Of a DNA stretch of 64,000 nt, positions 44,571 to 54,013 are shown in pieces. Position 1 is the stretch's first letter. The number at the start of each line of letters is the position of its first letter. The stretch is from the NCBI RefSeq assembly GCF_015330165.1, contig NZ_JADDXT010000002.1:4913862-4977861 (forward strand), given 5' to 3'. The position numbers were made by a program, and so were the translations under genes. Under the pieces are notes generated by a model that was given only the letters and a program-made list of their open reading frames with translations, made no database searches and was not told where the DNA came from. The stretch comes from Zobellia roscoffensis (GTDB lineage Bacteria > Bacteroidota > Bacteroidia > Flavobacteriales > Flavobacteriaceae).

Positions 44571-45947
44571 TTATTTCTTCGCCAGTTCATATGCCTTTGT
44601 TGTCGTGTAATATTTACTGATCATATTGGGCACCTCCCACTCTGGTAATTCTCCGGCTTCCAAATATTTTAGATAGTTCTCCGTAACCTGTCCAAAATGC
44701 GCTTCATGACCAATTTTAAATTCATCGGGTATGTTTATGCGATACGTTCCGTTATCCATTTTTTCCATGGTCGTGCCAGCAAACTGAGCGGTTATCTTAT
44801 CATCAATAGCGGTTTTCAATAGTCCATCAAACCCGTCTTGCTCTTTCGGTGCAATGTATAAAGTTGGCTTATAGCCTTCTTTTTCTCCCTGTTTGATTAT
44901 CAAGTCGCTTTTTGTACCCCGCATGATACTGTAGTGCGTATCCCCTGTACCCTCTGGCGCCTGATAATTCCATATCACCGAAACCTTGGCGTACTTTCCA
45001 TTGATGTTGTATATCATCTCTCCGTTGCAAAAGACATTCAACTTATCATTCTCTATATCCTTTTCTAAATACTCTGGATAGGAATCAAGACCCGTAACTT
45101 TCTGAAATTCTTCTTTGGTCAATACGGTAGGCCAGCGTTTGGCTTTCACCATATTAATGCTAGTAATGTCGATTATCTGATTCGGAAAAGCTTCCCACTG
45201 AACCAAATCTACCAAATGTGTGGTAACATCTACAATACCTTCGCCCTCTTCGTTCACATCAAAAAACCAAGCTGGGCGCACCAACGGTTGACCGGAAACA
45301 TACTTAAAAAAATGATGTACGCTTTCTTTGCTAATAGCGGGCTCTTCAACAGAACCATCAATTAATTCCCCAAATATTTCAGGTATATCTGAAAAAGTTT
45401 TCTGCATTAAAGTAGTGGACTCAAAACGCTCGGTCATGATATCGTAAATCAACACTCCATTCTTTTCCGCTATCTCAAAAGCCTGCTGCAACTTCTTAAA
45501 CCCTTCGGGATTAATCACCAAAGGTTTATCCGCATATACATTCAACCCGGCTTTTACTGCCTCAAGAACATAATCGATTTTCTTACTATTTTTCCCAGCA
45601 ACAATCATCACATTACCAGGTTTATCAGCAATCATCTTTTCCAGATAATCATCGCCTAAGTATTTATTTACTTTCCAAGCAGTAGGGTCCGTCTCCCGGG
45701 AATTATAAGAATCTATTTTATTAAGGAAATCGTTCACTTCAGGACCATCAGGAGCAAAAAGGTAAATTGTAGAATCTACTTGGGGATACATTGTTTTCTG
45801 CACTAAAGCCGCATGAAAATGACCTGGATCCAACGTCATTAACTTAACTTTAGCTTGTGTATCGGTTTCAACCATTTTATCAACTGTTTTTTTTTCACCA
45901 CAAGCAATTCCGAGCAGTAAAACTAAAAATGCAATATTCTTTTTCAT
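44571..45947 (-). CDS. Gfo/Idh/MocA-family oxidoreductase lipoprotein
   Basis: A 458-residue protein with a lipobox ending at C16 (FLVLLLGIAC) and a Gfo/Idh-type domain: VKLMTLDPGHFHAALV, AVKAGLNVYADKPLVI and a C-terminal region typical of putative oxidoreductase C-terminal families. The cofactor end lacks a clean GxGxxG at the start (LDPGHFH). As a lipoprotein it should face the periplasm or cell surface, unusual for a nicotinamide enzyme. It may need a tightly held cofactor, as in glucose-fructose oxidoreductase. A terminator-like hairpin separates it from the gene upstream. Confidence 0.8.
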   Translation of the reverse strand: MKKNIAFLVLLLGIACGEKKTVDKMVETDTQAKVKLMTLDPGHFHAALVQKTMYPQVDSTIYLFAPDGPEVNDFLNKIDSYNSRETDPTAWKVNKYLGDDYLEKMIADKPGNVMIVAGKNSKKIDYVLEAVKAGLNVYADKPLVINPEGFKKLQQAFEIAEKNGVLIYDIMTERFESTTLMQKTFSDIPEIFGELIDGSVEEPAISKESVHHFFKYVSGQPLVRPAWFFDVNEEGEGIVDVTTHLVDLVQWEAFPNQIIDITSINMVKAKRWPTVLTKEEFQKVTGLDSYPEYLEKDIENDKLNVFCNGEMIYNINGKYAKVSVIWNYQAPEGTGDTHYSIMRGTKSDLIIKQGEKEGYKPTLYIAPKEQDGFDGLLKTAIDDKITAQFAGTTMEKMDNGTYRINIPDEFKIGHEAHFGQVTENYLKYLEAGELPEWEVPNMISKYYTTTKAYELAKK

Positions 45948-46030
45948 ATATGGGTTGTTAGTCTTTGGCTTTTACCAAAGGTGGGCAAAAGCTACTTCAA
46001 TCTATATAATAGATTTTTTGTGAGCGGTTT

Positions 46031-46060
46031 AAAAAGCCCGTTCGCAATGAACGGGCTTTT
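46031..46060. terminator. terminator-like hairpin inside the susC-uxuA gene set
   Basis: AAAAGCCCGTTC pairs with GAACGGGCTTTT around GCAATG-like loop bases, with a T run on the minus strand. It lies just after the Tat-type Gfo/Idh gene and 84 bp before the next gene, so it could attenuate the downstream SDR-uxuA part. Confidence 0.75.
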
Positions 46061-46066
46061 CCTAAT

Positions 46067-47443
46067 TTAATACTTTACGGTATCCGTTCCGTAAGGTTTT
46101 CTTTGCTCGCGGCGCAACATGGCATTGGCCTCATCATCATTAATAAATACTTCTTTATCATAATCCCACTCCAGTTTTCTATCAAACTGCATGGCTATAT
46201 CGCTAATCAAGCAAATAGCACAAGCCTTATGTCCTTTTTCAATAGGAGAGATAGGGGCTTTTCTGGTTTTGATACAATCTAACCAGTTACCATGTTGGTC
46301 ATCAATTTTTTCTAAGTGGATCTCATTTTCACCGATTACGGATTCCAAAATTTTAGGATCCGAAGCGTTTAACGCTTTACTACTCTTTTCTTTGTCCACT
46401 GGGTCTGTAGCCGAAGCTTGATACGAACCACGAGAGACGAAAATCCATCCATCCGAACCTTCATAACGGATTCCGTTGGTATAGCCGCCACTGGTGTAAA
46501 CGGTAATACCATTATCATATTCATGCTTCACGAAGAAATCTCCATGTACATTCCATAATCCCGATTTTGGAAATTCTGCTAGAGCTTCCACGGATACTGG
46601 TCCGCTTAATTCTGTATTCATACCCCATGCGGCAGAATCGTAGTGATGCTGACCCCAACCGGTAATCATCCCCGCTCCATAATTTCGTGAGCGCAACCAT
46701 CCCGGTCTGCTATAGTCGGCTTGAGGATGCACCCCAATTTCCGTATAAGGAACTTCTGGAGTAGACCCCAACCACATGTCAAAATTCAGGTTTGACGGTA
46801 CGGGCATTGCAGGTGCCTCAGGACCTGCAGGATCACCGGGCAAACCAATTTTTACGGTATGTATTTTACCAATGCGCCCATTCCTCACTAATTCTGCCGC
46901 AATTCTAAATTGAGGCATGGCACGTTGCTGTGTTCCTACCTGAAGAATGGCACCCGTTTTCTGAATAACATCTCTTAATTGCTGTCCCTCCCTAACCGTT
47001 AGGGATGTAGGTTTTTGAAGGTAAATATCTTTTCCCGCCAAAGCAGCTTCCATAGCGGGTTGCGAATGCCAATGGTCCGGTGTACTAATTACTACGGCAT
47101 CAATATCTTTATTCAAAAGCATTTCTCTATAATCATCATAAACCTTTGTACGGTCATACTTAGCCTTGCCCGTTTTTTTCTGATAGAAACCATCTACCAA
47201 AAGTTTAGCGTCTGCCGCTCTCTTGGAATCAAGATCACAAACGGCTAAATAATTTGCCTGATCAAACCTGATTGTATCATGAATATCGTGGCTCCTAGCA
47301 ATACGCCCACAACCTATCTGACCTATGTTTATTTTATTACTGGGTGCATTTTTACCCAAAACATGAGCCGGTACAATACTAGGAAAACCTACTAAAGCGG
47401 CGGTACTTAAAGCTGTTCTGTTTATAAATTTTCTTCTTTCCAT
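46067..47443 (-). CDS. Gfo/Idh/MocA-family oxidoreductase with Tat-like signal
   Basis: A 458-residue protein. The N-terminus MERRKFINRTALSTAALVGF has an RR-x-F-I core and hydrophobic stretch like a twin-arginine signal. Next come the NAD(P) fold (NIGQIGCGRIARSHDIHD) and the motif AGKDIYLQKPTSLTV, with the lysine common to the family. The Tat route exports folded proteins with bound cofactor, which fits a Gfo/Idh enzyme working outside the cytoplasm. Such enzymes oxidise sugar hydroxyls, often at C3. The physiological substrate is unknown. Confidence 0.88.
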   Translation of the reverse strand: MERRKFINRTALSTAALVGFPSIVPAHVLGKNAPSNKINIGQIGCGRIARSHDIHDTIRFDQANYLAVCDLDSKRAADAKLLVDGFYQKKTGKAKYDRTKVYDDYREMLLNKDIDAVVISTPDHWHSQPAMEAALAGKDIYLQKPTSLTVREGQQLRDVIQKTGAILQVGTQQRAMPQFRIAAELVRNGRIGKIHTVKIGLPGDPAGPEAPAMPVPSNLNFDMWLGSTPEVPYTEIGVHPQADYSRPGWLRSRNYGAGMITGWGQHHYDSAAWGMNTELSGPVSVEALAEFPKSGLWNVHGDFFVKHEYDNGITVYTSGGYTNGIRYEGSDGWIFVSRGSYQASATDPVDKEKSSKALNASDPKILESVIGENEIHLEKIDDQHGNWLDCIKTRKAPISPIEKGHKACAICLISDIAMQFDRKLEWDYDKEVFINDDEANAMLRREQRKPYGTDTVKY

Positions 47444-47460
47444 CGTGGTATTCGGTATTT

Positions 47461-48705
47461 CTATTTATTGATTAATTCTACTTGGTTCTGTTTTGCGAAC
47501 GACTGCCAGTACGCTTCTGCCTCCTCAGCATTTAAAGTACCATCAAAAACAACCATTCGGTAATTCAATTCATAATCTTTATTGGGTTCTATTTTCCATT
47601 CTTCATGACGAATAGGGCAAAATTCAAAGAACATATCACCTCTACCTCCGTTAGCATCAATAGGCCATATTCTCATGGGTTCAGGATGCTTTCTGTTCGT
47701 TGGATGACTCATAAACAGAATTCCATTTGTGCCTTTTCCATCGGAAGAAGTACCAGATACAATGCACCATTTGGCATTGGTTCCATCGGCAGTTAAACGG
47801 TCGTTACCTTCAGAAGTTAAAACCGAACAATTATCAGCTTTCCACCGTTCGTTAAATCGTAAACCTATTCCACCACCATAGCGGTATGCTTCAAATAAAA
47901 TTCCGTTTTCTAATGGAGAGTTGAACCGCGTCGTATAATCGAACATATAGCGGTCAGGACGGTTTAAGGTCCATAATTTAACTTCAAGCGCTTCGTTCAT
48001 TGCCACCTGAGGTTCCGTTTTAGTTTTTAAATCTATATGCTCTTGAGCAGCCGTAAAGGACGAAAAGATATCTCCAGATTGAGTGTCCTTGAACTCTTTA
48101 AAAAGTACGGTACCCATACCATCACCAAGGTTCCAAAAATCCACCCTTTCCCCATCTACTTGTGTATGTGTCCACGGACCCCAAAGTCCATAATGATGAT
48201 AGTGGTCATCTGGTTGTATACGAGTAAGCGTATCTCCTTTTGGTGTGATAATCGGGTGAATATATCCTGATTTTTTAAAAATAGAATCTACACCTTCCGG
48301 TGGATACGTCATTTCATACCGATAGGAAACAGCGGGCTTGTTTTGAAAATTAAGCTGCAAACTCCCCCCTTGTTTTTGTTCTGAAATGCCTCCATCCGAT
48401 TTTGCAGATGGACTTCCGTTTTGCAACCGATAATTTTGAGTATCATCGGTAGGCACAAACCAAATTCGATTTTCTTCTTCATCTATCTGAAAAGGAATCT
48501 CAACAGATTTTCCTTCTTTCTCTTGAAAAAGAACCATTGGTTTTTTTATATCGATTTGAGCAACCTCTGCTTTGGTCAAGTCGAAACTAACCGGTTGTGC
48601 TAAAAAAATTCCGCCATCTTTTTTTAAAGAAAATTGAATCGATTTATCATCTGTGCAGGATGAAAACAACACAATTAATGTTATTAATAAAAGAATTCTA
48701 CTCAT
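47461..48705 (-). CDS. DUF6807 (PmoA-like) lipoprotein
   Basis: A 414-residue lipoprotein (lipobox ending at C17, LIVLFSSC). The sequence VSYRYEMTYPPEGVDSIFKK, then YIHPIITPKGDTLTR, DDHYHHYGLWGPWTHTQVDG and the later CPIRHEEWKIEP match the DUF6807 family, once called methane-oxygenase PmoA-like by annotation transfer. The histidine-rich block suggests a metal site. It is 17 bp before the Gfo/Idh gene in the same message. The family recurs in glycan loci with Gfo/Idh proteins; its chemistry is not established to my knowledge. Confidence 0.75.
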   Translation of the reverse strand: MSRILLLITLIVLFSSCTDDKSIQFSLKKDGGIFLAQPVSFDLTKAEVAQIDIKKPMVLFQEKEGKSVEIPFQIDEEENRIWFVPTDDTQNYRLQNGSPSAKSDGGISEQKQGGSLQLNFQNKPAVSYRYEMTYPPEGVDSIFKKSGYIHPIITPKGDTLTRIQPDDHYHHYGLWGPWTHTQVDGERVDFWNLGDGMGTVLFKEFKDTQSGDIFSSFTAAQEHIDLKTKTEPQVAMNEALEVKLWTLNRPDRYMFDYTTRFNSPLENGILFEAYRYGGGIGLRFNERWKADNCSVLTSEGNDRLTADGTNAKWCIVSGTSSDGKGTNGILFMSHPTNRKHPEPMRIWPIDANGGRGDMFFEFCPIRHEEWKIEPNKDYELNYRMVVFDGTLNAEEAEAYWQSFAKQNQVELINK

Positions 48706-48761
48706 GAACTTTACTTTAGATGACGGAATTTAAACAAAAACTAACTCAAACAAACTACTAA

Positions 48762-50615
48762 TTAATTGTCGCTTTCTTCAGGAACACTGGTAAGCGGTGC
48801 TATATTTAATTCTGCACCGGGATATCCCTCATTTTGATTGATACGCCCCTGTGTATTTGCATTTATCGCCGAAGCCGGAATAGGCCACAGAATATGGTAC
48901 GGACTCATGGTGTATTCATCTCCGTGTATAGTTTTCACTCCCTTATTATAAAAGTCTGTCACCTCCATAATTCGATCATACCAAAAATTCTTCTGAGAAA
49001 AATTATCCATATCATAACTCTCTCCGTTATATGCAGTTTTACCTGTTTTAGCAAAAATGAAAGCAATACGGGTAAGCTCTGTCTTTCTAGGTTCTTCATA
49101 ATATAGTTCCCGAGCGCGCTCATCTAAAATTACGTCTATATTTATTTCTGAAGCAGGAATATCATCAGCATCAGCCCTTCTTCTCACTGCATTGATATCC
49201 TCAGCAGCTGCAGCCATATTCCCCTTCCAGAAATAGGCTTCCGCTCGTAACAAATGAGTTTCTGCAATACGGAAAACATACCAGTCCGAATGTCCTCCGG
49301 CAGGCTTAACATTCAATGGGTCAGGAATAGAAAATTTGTAATGAGGAAAATCATACCAATTACGAATAGTATCCGAACAAAGTGGAGTGCCGTCCGGAAG
49401 GTAAAGCTCTAGATTTTTACCGTAAAAGGAATTTCCCGCTTCTTTTAAACTTGGGGCGTTGTACACCAAATCTTCCATCTCTACCCAATTGCCGTCCTTG
49501 AACCGTTGATCATTATTAGCATCTTTCCAAATTTGCTCCGTACTATAATGAGTTCCCCTATTTCTACCAATACCTCTACCATACTCAAATACTTGATTAA
49601 TTTCTGCGTTGGGATCATCCGACATGCCGTTTTGTCCATCTGGCGTATTGATAAAACGCCACCATAATGGAACTGCCTGCCTTTGAATACTTGTTGGTGC
49701 TCGAGAACCATTGTCCTCAAACTCTAACCGACTAATGGACATTAAAATACCTTCTGTATTACCTGGTAAACTTTTGTTTTCAGGCCTATGCAGATCCCAA
49801 GTAACATCTTTCTCTACAATTGATGCTGTAGAACCAAACCTATCTGTCATAAGTTGGAATGAACTACCATCTATCACCTGAGAAGCAGATGCAATAGCGG
49901 CATCAAAATCTGCTAAAGCTAGATTTACCTTTGTTAGTAAGTGCAAAACAGCCGCTTTATTTACATCTCCTTTATTTGCCACTTCAGGCACCATTGCTAC
50001 CGCTGCATTCAAATCTAATTGAATACTATTTAAAATGGTCTCTCTCGTTGTACTAGTGAAATCTAATTTTGGCTCCTTTTCCTCTTTTAAAACAAAAGGT
50101 ATATCTCCAAATTGCTGTGTAAGTCGATAATAAAAGTATGACCGTAGAAAATACGCCTTTCCTAGAATTTCACTACGTTGGGCATCACTCTCATATTCAG
50201 CATCATCAATTCTATCAACAACAGTGTTAGTAAACTTTATAGATTCATAGAAAAGATTCCAATACCACCCAATTCTATTTGAATTGGCACTATTTAAATT
50301 TGCATCGGGTAATATTAACAAATTCAAATCTTGCGCTGGGCCAGATTTATCAGTTGTTCCCTCTACCGCTACTTCTGAAAATATATTCTCTGTAATAATT
50401 GGAGCACCATCTCCATAAAATTCAGAAGTTAGTCTTGCTAAAGCATTATTGAGAAGGCTATTCAGCCCGTCAGGATTGTTGAGGGCATTGGCCGGGGTAA
50501 AGAAAGATTGAGGTTCTGCATCTAAAAATTCTTCTTCGCATGATACAAAGACCATGGCGAAAATAAAGGTCAAACCCAATAACGCTTTTCGAAATTTATA
50601 TAATTCTGTATTCAT
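48762..50615 (-). CDS. susD: SusD/RagB-family glycan-binding lipoprotein
   Basis: A 617-residue SusD protein: lipobox ending at C26 (MVFVSC), then EEEFLDAEPQSFFTPANALNN, TPR-like helices (residues about 60-330), and the usual C-terminal RAEAYFWKGNMAAAAEDINAVRRRA split over two helices. It binds glycan at the cell surface and closes over the SusC barrel. It lies 19 bp after susC. The ligand cannot be read from sequence; the downstream uxuA suggests a uronic acid-containing glycan. Confidence 0.95.
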   Translation of the reverse strand: MNTELYKFRKALLGLTFIFAMVFVSCEEEFLDAEPQSFFTPANALNNPDGLNSLLNNALARLTSEFYGDGAPIITENIFSEVAVEGTTDKSGPAQDLNLLILPDANLNSANSNRIGWYWNLFYESIKFTNTVVDRIDDAEYESDAQRSEILGKAYFLRSYFYYRLTQQFGDIPFVLKEEKEPKLDFTSTTRETILNSIQLDLNAAVAMVPEVANKGDVNKAAVLHLLTKVNLALADFDAAIASASQVIDGSSFQLMTDRFGSTASIVEKDVTWDLHRPENKSLPGNTEGILMSISRLEFEDNGSRAPTSIQRQAVPLWWRFINTPDGQNGMSDDPNAEINQVFEYGRGIGRNRGTHYSTEQIWKDANNDQRFKDGNWVEMEDLVYNAPSLKEAGNSFYGKNLELYLPDGTPLCSDTIRNWYDFPHYKFSIPDPLNVKPAGGHSDWYVFRIAETHLLRAEAYFWKGNMAAAAEDINAVRRRADADDIPASEINIDVILDERARELYYEEPRKTELTRIAFIFAKTGKTAYNGESYDMDNFSQKNFWYDRIMEVTDFYNKGVKTIHGDEYTMSPYHILWPIPASAINANTQGRINQNEGYPGAELNIAPLTSVPEESDN

Positions 50616-50634
50616 TGTCTCTTTGTTTAGAATA

Positions 50635-53600
50635 TTAAAGGCTTATGTCTAACCCTACCGTAAAGAATCTTGGGGTTGGTAAAGTGGGGTTATTACTCCC
50701 GTTCGAATTTCTTCCTTCTATATCAGTGGGCTCTGGGTCGTAAAAATCCCAATGAGGTGCCCATACAGCAAGGTTTCTAGCATTGGCGTAAATCCGTAAT
50801 TTTTCAATTCCGATTTTTTGGATTAAATCTGTTGGAAAGCGATAGGCTAAGGTTACATTATTTAACCTTATAAAAGATGCATCTCTCCAAACATTAAAGC
50901 TTGCACTACCATCACTAGAGAACAATCTAGCATATTCATTAGTTGGGTTTTCTGGCGTCCAATAAGGGGTTTGAATTGAGTTTGTTCTATCAATAAAGCC
51001 ATTTCTGTTTTTGGCTTCATTAAACAATCGCTTTTGCCCCCAATTAGAATACATTTCAAAAGAGAAGTCTATGTTTTTAAACATAGTAAAGCGATTAGAC
51101 ATTGCTGCCTGAAATCTTGGTGTTCTATGCCCTATAAACTTTTTATCCTCATCCGTAAACAACCCATCGCCATTTACATCGTTAAGTTTAAAGTCTCCTG
51201 GAGCTAGACCAATAGCGGCGGCAGCTTCTGCTTCGTTTTCCTGAAAAACACCTAACACCTCATAATCCCAAATTACATCAGAAGCCTCTCCTATAAACCA
51301 TCTGTTTGAAATATCATCCAGTTCCTGACCATTTTCGTCTAAATCTCCATAAAGCTCATTAATTTTACTTCGGTTTAAAGAAAAATTGAAACTCGTAGTC
51401 CAATTAAAATTCTCTTTATCATAGTTAAGTGTTGAAAGAGTAAATTCAACCCCTTTATTTTCGACTTCTCCTAGGTTAGTATATACGAATGGAAAACCTA
51501 TAATATCCGGCAACCTTCTTTCAACAAGTAAATCTGTAGTTATATTTCTATAAGCCTCTATGGATCCTTCTACAATACCTTCCGCCAAGCTAAAATCAAG
51601 ACCTAAGTTTACCGCTTTGGTTGTTTCCCATTTTAAATCAGAACTATCTTGTGTAACATTATTGAAAGTTGGTACGGTAAAAACTTCTCCATTTTCATTG
51701 GCATTTAAATATTTTCCCGCACTTAGTCGTGATAAAGAAACGAAGCGACCAATTTCTCTATTACCGTTTTCGCCATACGTTGCTCTCAGTTTTAAAAAGT
51801 TTATGAAATCTGAATTAAAAAAACTTTCATTGGAGATTGTCCAACCCGCAGCTATTGAAGGAAAATAACCTCTTTTATTACCAGCACCAAAGGCGGAATA
51901 GCCATCTCTTCTCATTGTTAATGTCAATAAGTAACGAGAATCATAGTTATAATTAAACCTTGTCATAAAAGCATCACCTGTACTAGTTTGATCTTCACTA
52001 CTTACGGTAGGGATTGTACCCAATTCAAGACTACTGAACCCTAATGCATCATTTGGTTCAAAGGTTGTTGCATTGGCTGTTGTAGAGTAAGAACGAAACT
52101 TTTCGGCGTATGCCAAAAATGTTAAATCAAACTGATGTTTATCTATGGTTTTGTTCCATCTTAAAATATTATCTAACTGCCATTCTGCAATTTTTCGGTT
52201 AGTACGCTGACTTTCCCCAACCACATTTTGAGGACTAGCAGATTGCAAATGCCTATAATATTCTCTAAATTCTAACCTGTTGGTATACCCTAATTCATAC
52301 GTAAAACCTAGTGGCAGTTTTACTTTAGCATACACTCGGGAATTAAATGTATGTTCTAGATCTATTAAATCAGTAAACTGTTGGGATAAAAAAGCATTTG
52401 TTGCCCCTGCTCCACTGTCATCTTGAGGGCTCAATCTTGGATTTCCTTCGTCGTCAAATTCAGAACCATAAGGAGAAGATCGTTCTATCTGCAACCTATC
52501 TGCTGCAATAAAACCTTCATCACGCTTTGCAAACTGGGTATTCATACCTACAGTTAACCAATCATTAATGTCTGCATCAAGGTTTAAACGAGATCGTAGA
52601 GTTTGAAATTTCTCACCTTCATATATACCTTCATTAGATGTACGACCTATAGACCAATAATAATTAAGGCCGTTATTTCTTCCTGAAATACTTGTATTAA
52701 TGTCATTTCTTATACCTGTTTTAATAATACGATCATACCAGTCTATAGTTTTTCCTTCCAAATAATTATTGATTTCAACATCTTGAAAACCAATACGATT
52801 TAACCAAGCTCGTGTTGGATCACCAGCGGAACCATCGTATGCCAACCACTCTTCTACTGTAACTCCTGCTGGTAAATTATTAGGGTTATCATAGCGTCCA
52901 GGATTATCTATTGTTAATTGAGGGTTGATACTCTTAAACACATCCGTTCTCCAATTTGCGTAACCTTCAGGACCATATGGCGTTTCTTTATAAGCATCTG
53001 TGGCAACACCAACACTAGAGTTAATATTTATAGTAGGCTTGTCTGTTGTTCCTCTTTTTGTAGTAATCAATATTACACCACTAGATCCTCTTGCCCCATA
53101 CACAGCGGCAGAACTAGCATCCTTCATTACATCCAAACGATCAATATCAGACGGAGCTATATCGGATAAATCTCCATTATATATAATACCATCAACAACG
53201 ATTAAAGGATTAGAACCTGCCGAGAGCCCATTATTACCTCTAATTCTAATATTACTTACACCTTTAGGGCCTGATGAAAGCCCTATGCTTAGACCCGCAA
53301 CATTACCTCGTAACACATCAGTAACCGAATTGGTTGATTGATCAGCCAAATCATCTGCCTCTACTTGAGATATAGCACCTGTCAAATCTTTTTTCTTAAC
53401 AGCACCATACCCTACAAGAACAACTTCATCTAAGGTTGACGCACTTGCCACCATTGAAGCATCAATTTTAGATTTACCCTCAACAGGAATTTCTTGCTCT
53501 GCATAACCTATATAACCAATCACTAAAACCGCATTAGGGTTAGCTATAGAAATGGAATAATTACCATCAAAATCGGTAGAGACACCATTAGTTGTTCCCT

Positions 53601-53766
53601 TTTCCACTACCGAAGCTCCGGGCAACGGGGCATTAAAATCATCAATTACGGTTCCCGTAACTGTAAAACTCTCTTGACCTAATGCAGATAGACAATAAAA
53701 TAGCACGAGCCCGAAGAGAAGTGACGTTCGCTTAAATAGCTTAAAATCGCTTAATAGTTGTTTCAT
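50635..53766 (-). CDS. susC: SusC/RagA-family TonB-dependent transporter
   Basis: A 1043-residue outer-membrane transporter: signal peptide (to about residue 31), a carboxypeptidase-regulatory-like domain (about 33-105, TVTGTVIDDFNAPLPGASVV), then LDEVVLVGYGAVKKKDLTGAI, the plug with VRGNVAGLSIG and GSNPLIVVDGIIYNGDL, and a barrel ending in PRFFTVGLDISL. It takes up glycan with SusD using TonB energy. Transcription starts from a promoter at 53817-53846 whose -33 element lies within a LacI-type operator. Confidence 0.96.
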   Translation of the reverse strand: MKQLLSDFKLFKRTSLLFGLVLFYCLSALGQESFTVTGTVIDDFNAPLPGASVVEKGTTNGVSTDFDGNYSISIANPNAVLVIGYIGYAEQEIPVEGKSKIDASMVASASTLDEVVLVGYGAVKKKDLTGAISQVEADDLADQSTNSVTDVLRGNVAGLSIGLSSGPKGVSNIRIRGNNGLSAGSNPLIVVDGIIYNGDLSDIAPSDIDRLDVMKDASSAAVYGARGSSGVILITTKRGTTDKPTININSSVGVATDAYKETPYGPEGYANWRTDVFKSINPQLTIDNPGRYDNPNNLPAGVTVEEWLAYDGSAGDPTRAWLNRIGFQDVEINNYLEGKTIDWYDRIIKTGIRNDINTSISGRNNGLNYYWSIGRTSNEGIYEGEKFQTLRSRLNLDADINDWLTVGMNTQFAKRDEGFIAADRLQIERSSPYGSEFDDEGNPRLSPQDDSGAGATNAFLSQQFTDLIDLEHTFNSRVYAKVKLPLGFTYELGYTNRLEFREYYRHLQSASPQNVVGESQRTNRKIAEWQLDNILRWNKTIDKHQFDLTFLAYAEKFRSYSTTANATTFEPNDALGFSSLELGTIPTVSSEDQTSTGDAFMTRFNYNYDSRYLLTLTMRRDGYSAFGAGNKRGYFPSIAAGWTISNESFFNSDFINFLKLRATYGENGNREIGRFVSLSRLSAGKYLNANENGEVFTVPTFNNVTQDSSDLKWETTKAVNLGLDFSLAEGIVEGSIEAYRNITTDLLVERRLPDIIGFPFVYTNLGEVENKGVEFTLSTLNYDKENFNWTTSFNFSLNRSKINELYGDLDENGQELDDISNRWFIGEASDVIWDYEVLGVFQENEAEAAAAIGLAPGDFKLNDVNGDGLFTDEDKKFIGHRTPRFQAAMSNRFTMFKNIDFSFEMYSNWGQKRLFNEAKNRNGFIDRTNSIQTPYWTPENPTNEYARLFSSDGSASFNVWRDASFIRLNNVTLAYRFPTDLIQKIGIEKLRIYANARNLAVWAPHWDFYDPEPTDIEGRNSNGSNNPTLPTPRFFTVGLDISL

Positions 53767-53816
53767 AAATAGTGAATTAAATTGAGTTGGATTATTTAAA
53801 TCTGGTTGACTTGAAA

Positions 53817-53846
53817 CAAAACTATAAAATATTATGAATTACGCAA
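53817..53846 (-). promoter_or_regulatory. susC promoter
   Basis: On the minus strand TTG (53846-53844), a 19-bp spacer and TAGTTTTG (53824-53817) match both consensus elements exactly. The implied start site is about 45 bp before the susC ATG. Confidence 0.75.
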
Positions 53847-53858
53847 CCGATTGCGTAA
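53839..53858. promoter_or_regulatory. LacI-family operator overlapping the susC -33 element
   Basis: TTACGCAACCGATTGCGTAA has perfect 8-bp arms around CCGA. The core CAAcCGaTTG has the central CG bound by the hinge helix of LacI-type repressors. It covers the TTG of the susC promoter, so a bound repressor would block transcription. The lacI gene begins 155 bp away on the other strand. Confidence 0.8.
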
Positions 53859-53973
53859 ATTAATTACGTAAAAATGGATAATTATTCATTTCTACTAACC
53901 AAAACAGAACCAAATCCATTAAATTTAAATCTAAAAATGTAATAAATTAGAAATTAGGCTTGTATATTTCGAT

Positions 53974-54003
53974 TTGTTGCGTAATATTGTTGCAGTAAAC
54001 TTG
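53974..54003 (+). promoter_or_regulatory. lacI promoter with operator half-site
   Basis: TTG (53974-53976), a 19-bp spacer and TAAACTTG (53996-54003, one mismatch to TAnnTTTG) stand 10 bp before the lacI ATG. A half operator TTGCGTAA (53977-53984) lies in the spacer and may allow autoregulation. Confidence 0.6.
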
Positions 54004-54013
54004 CACTAACCAA

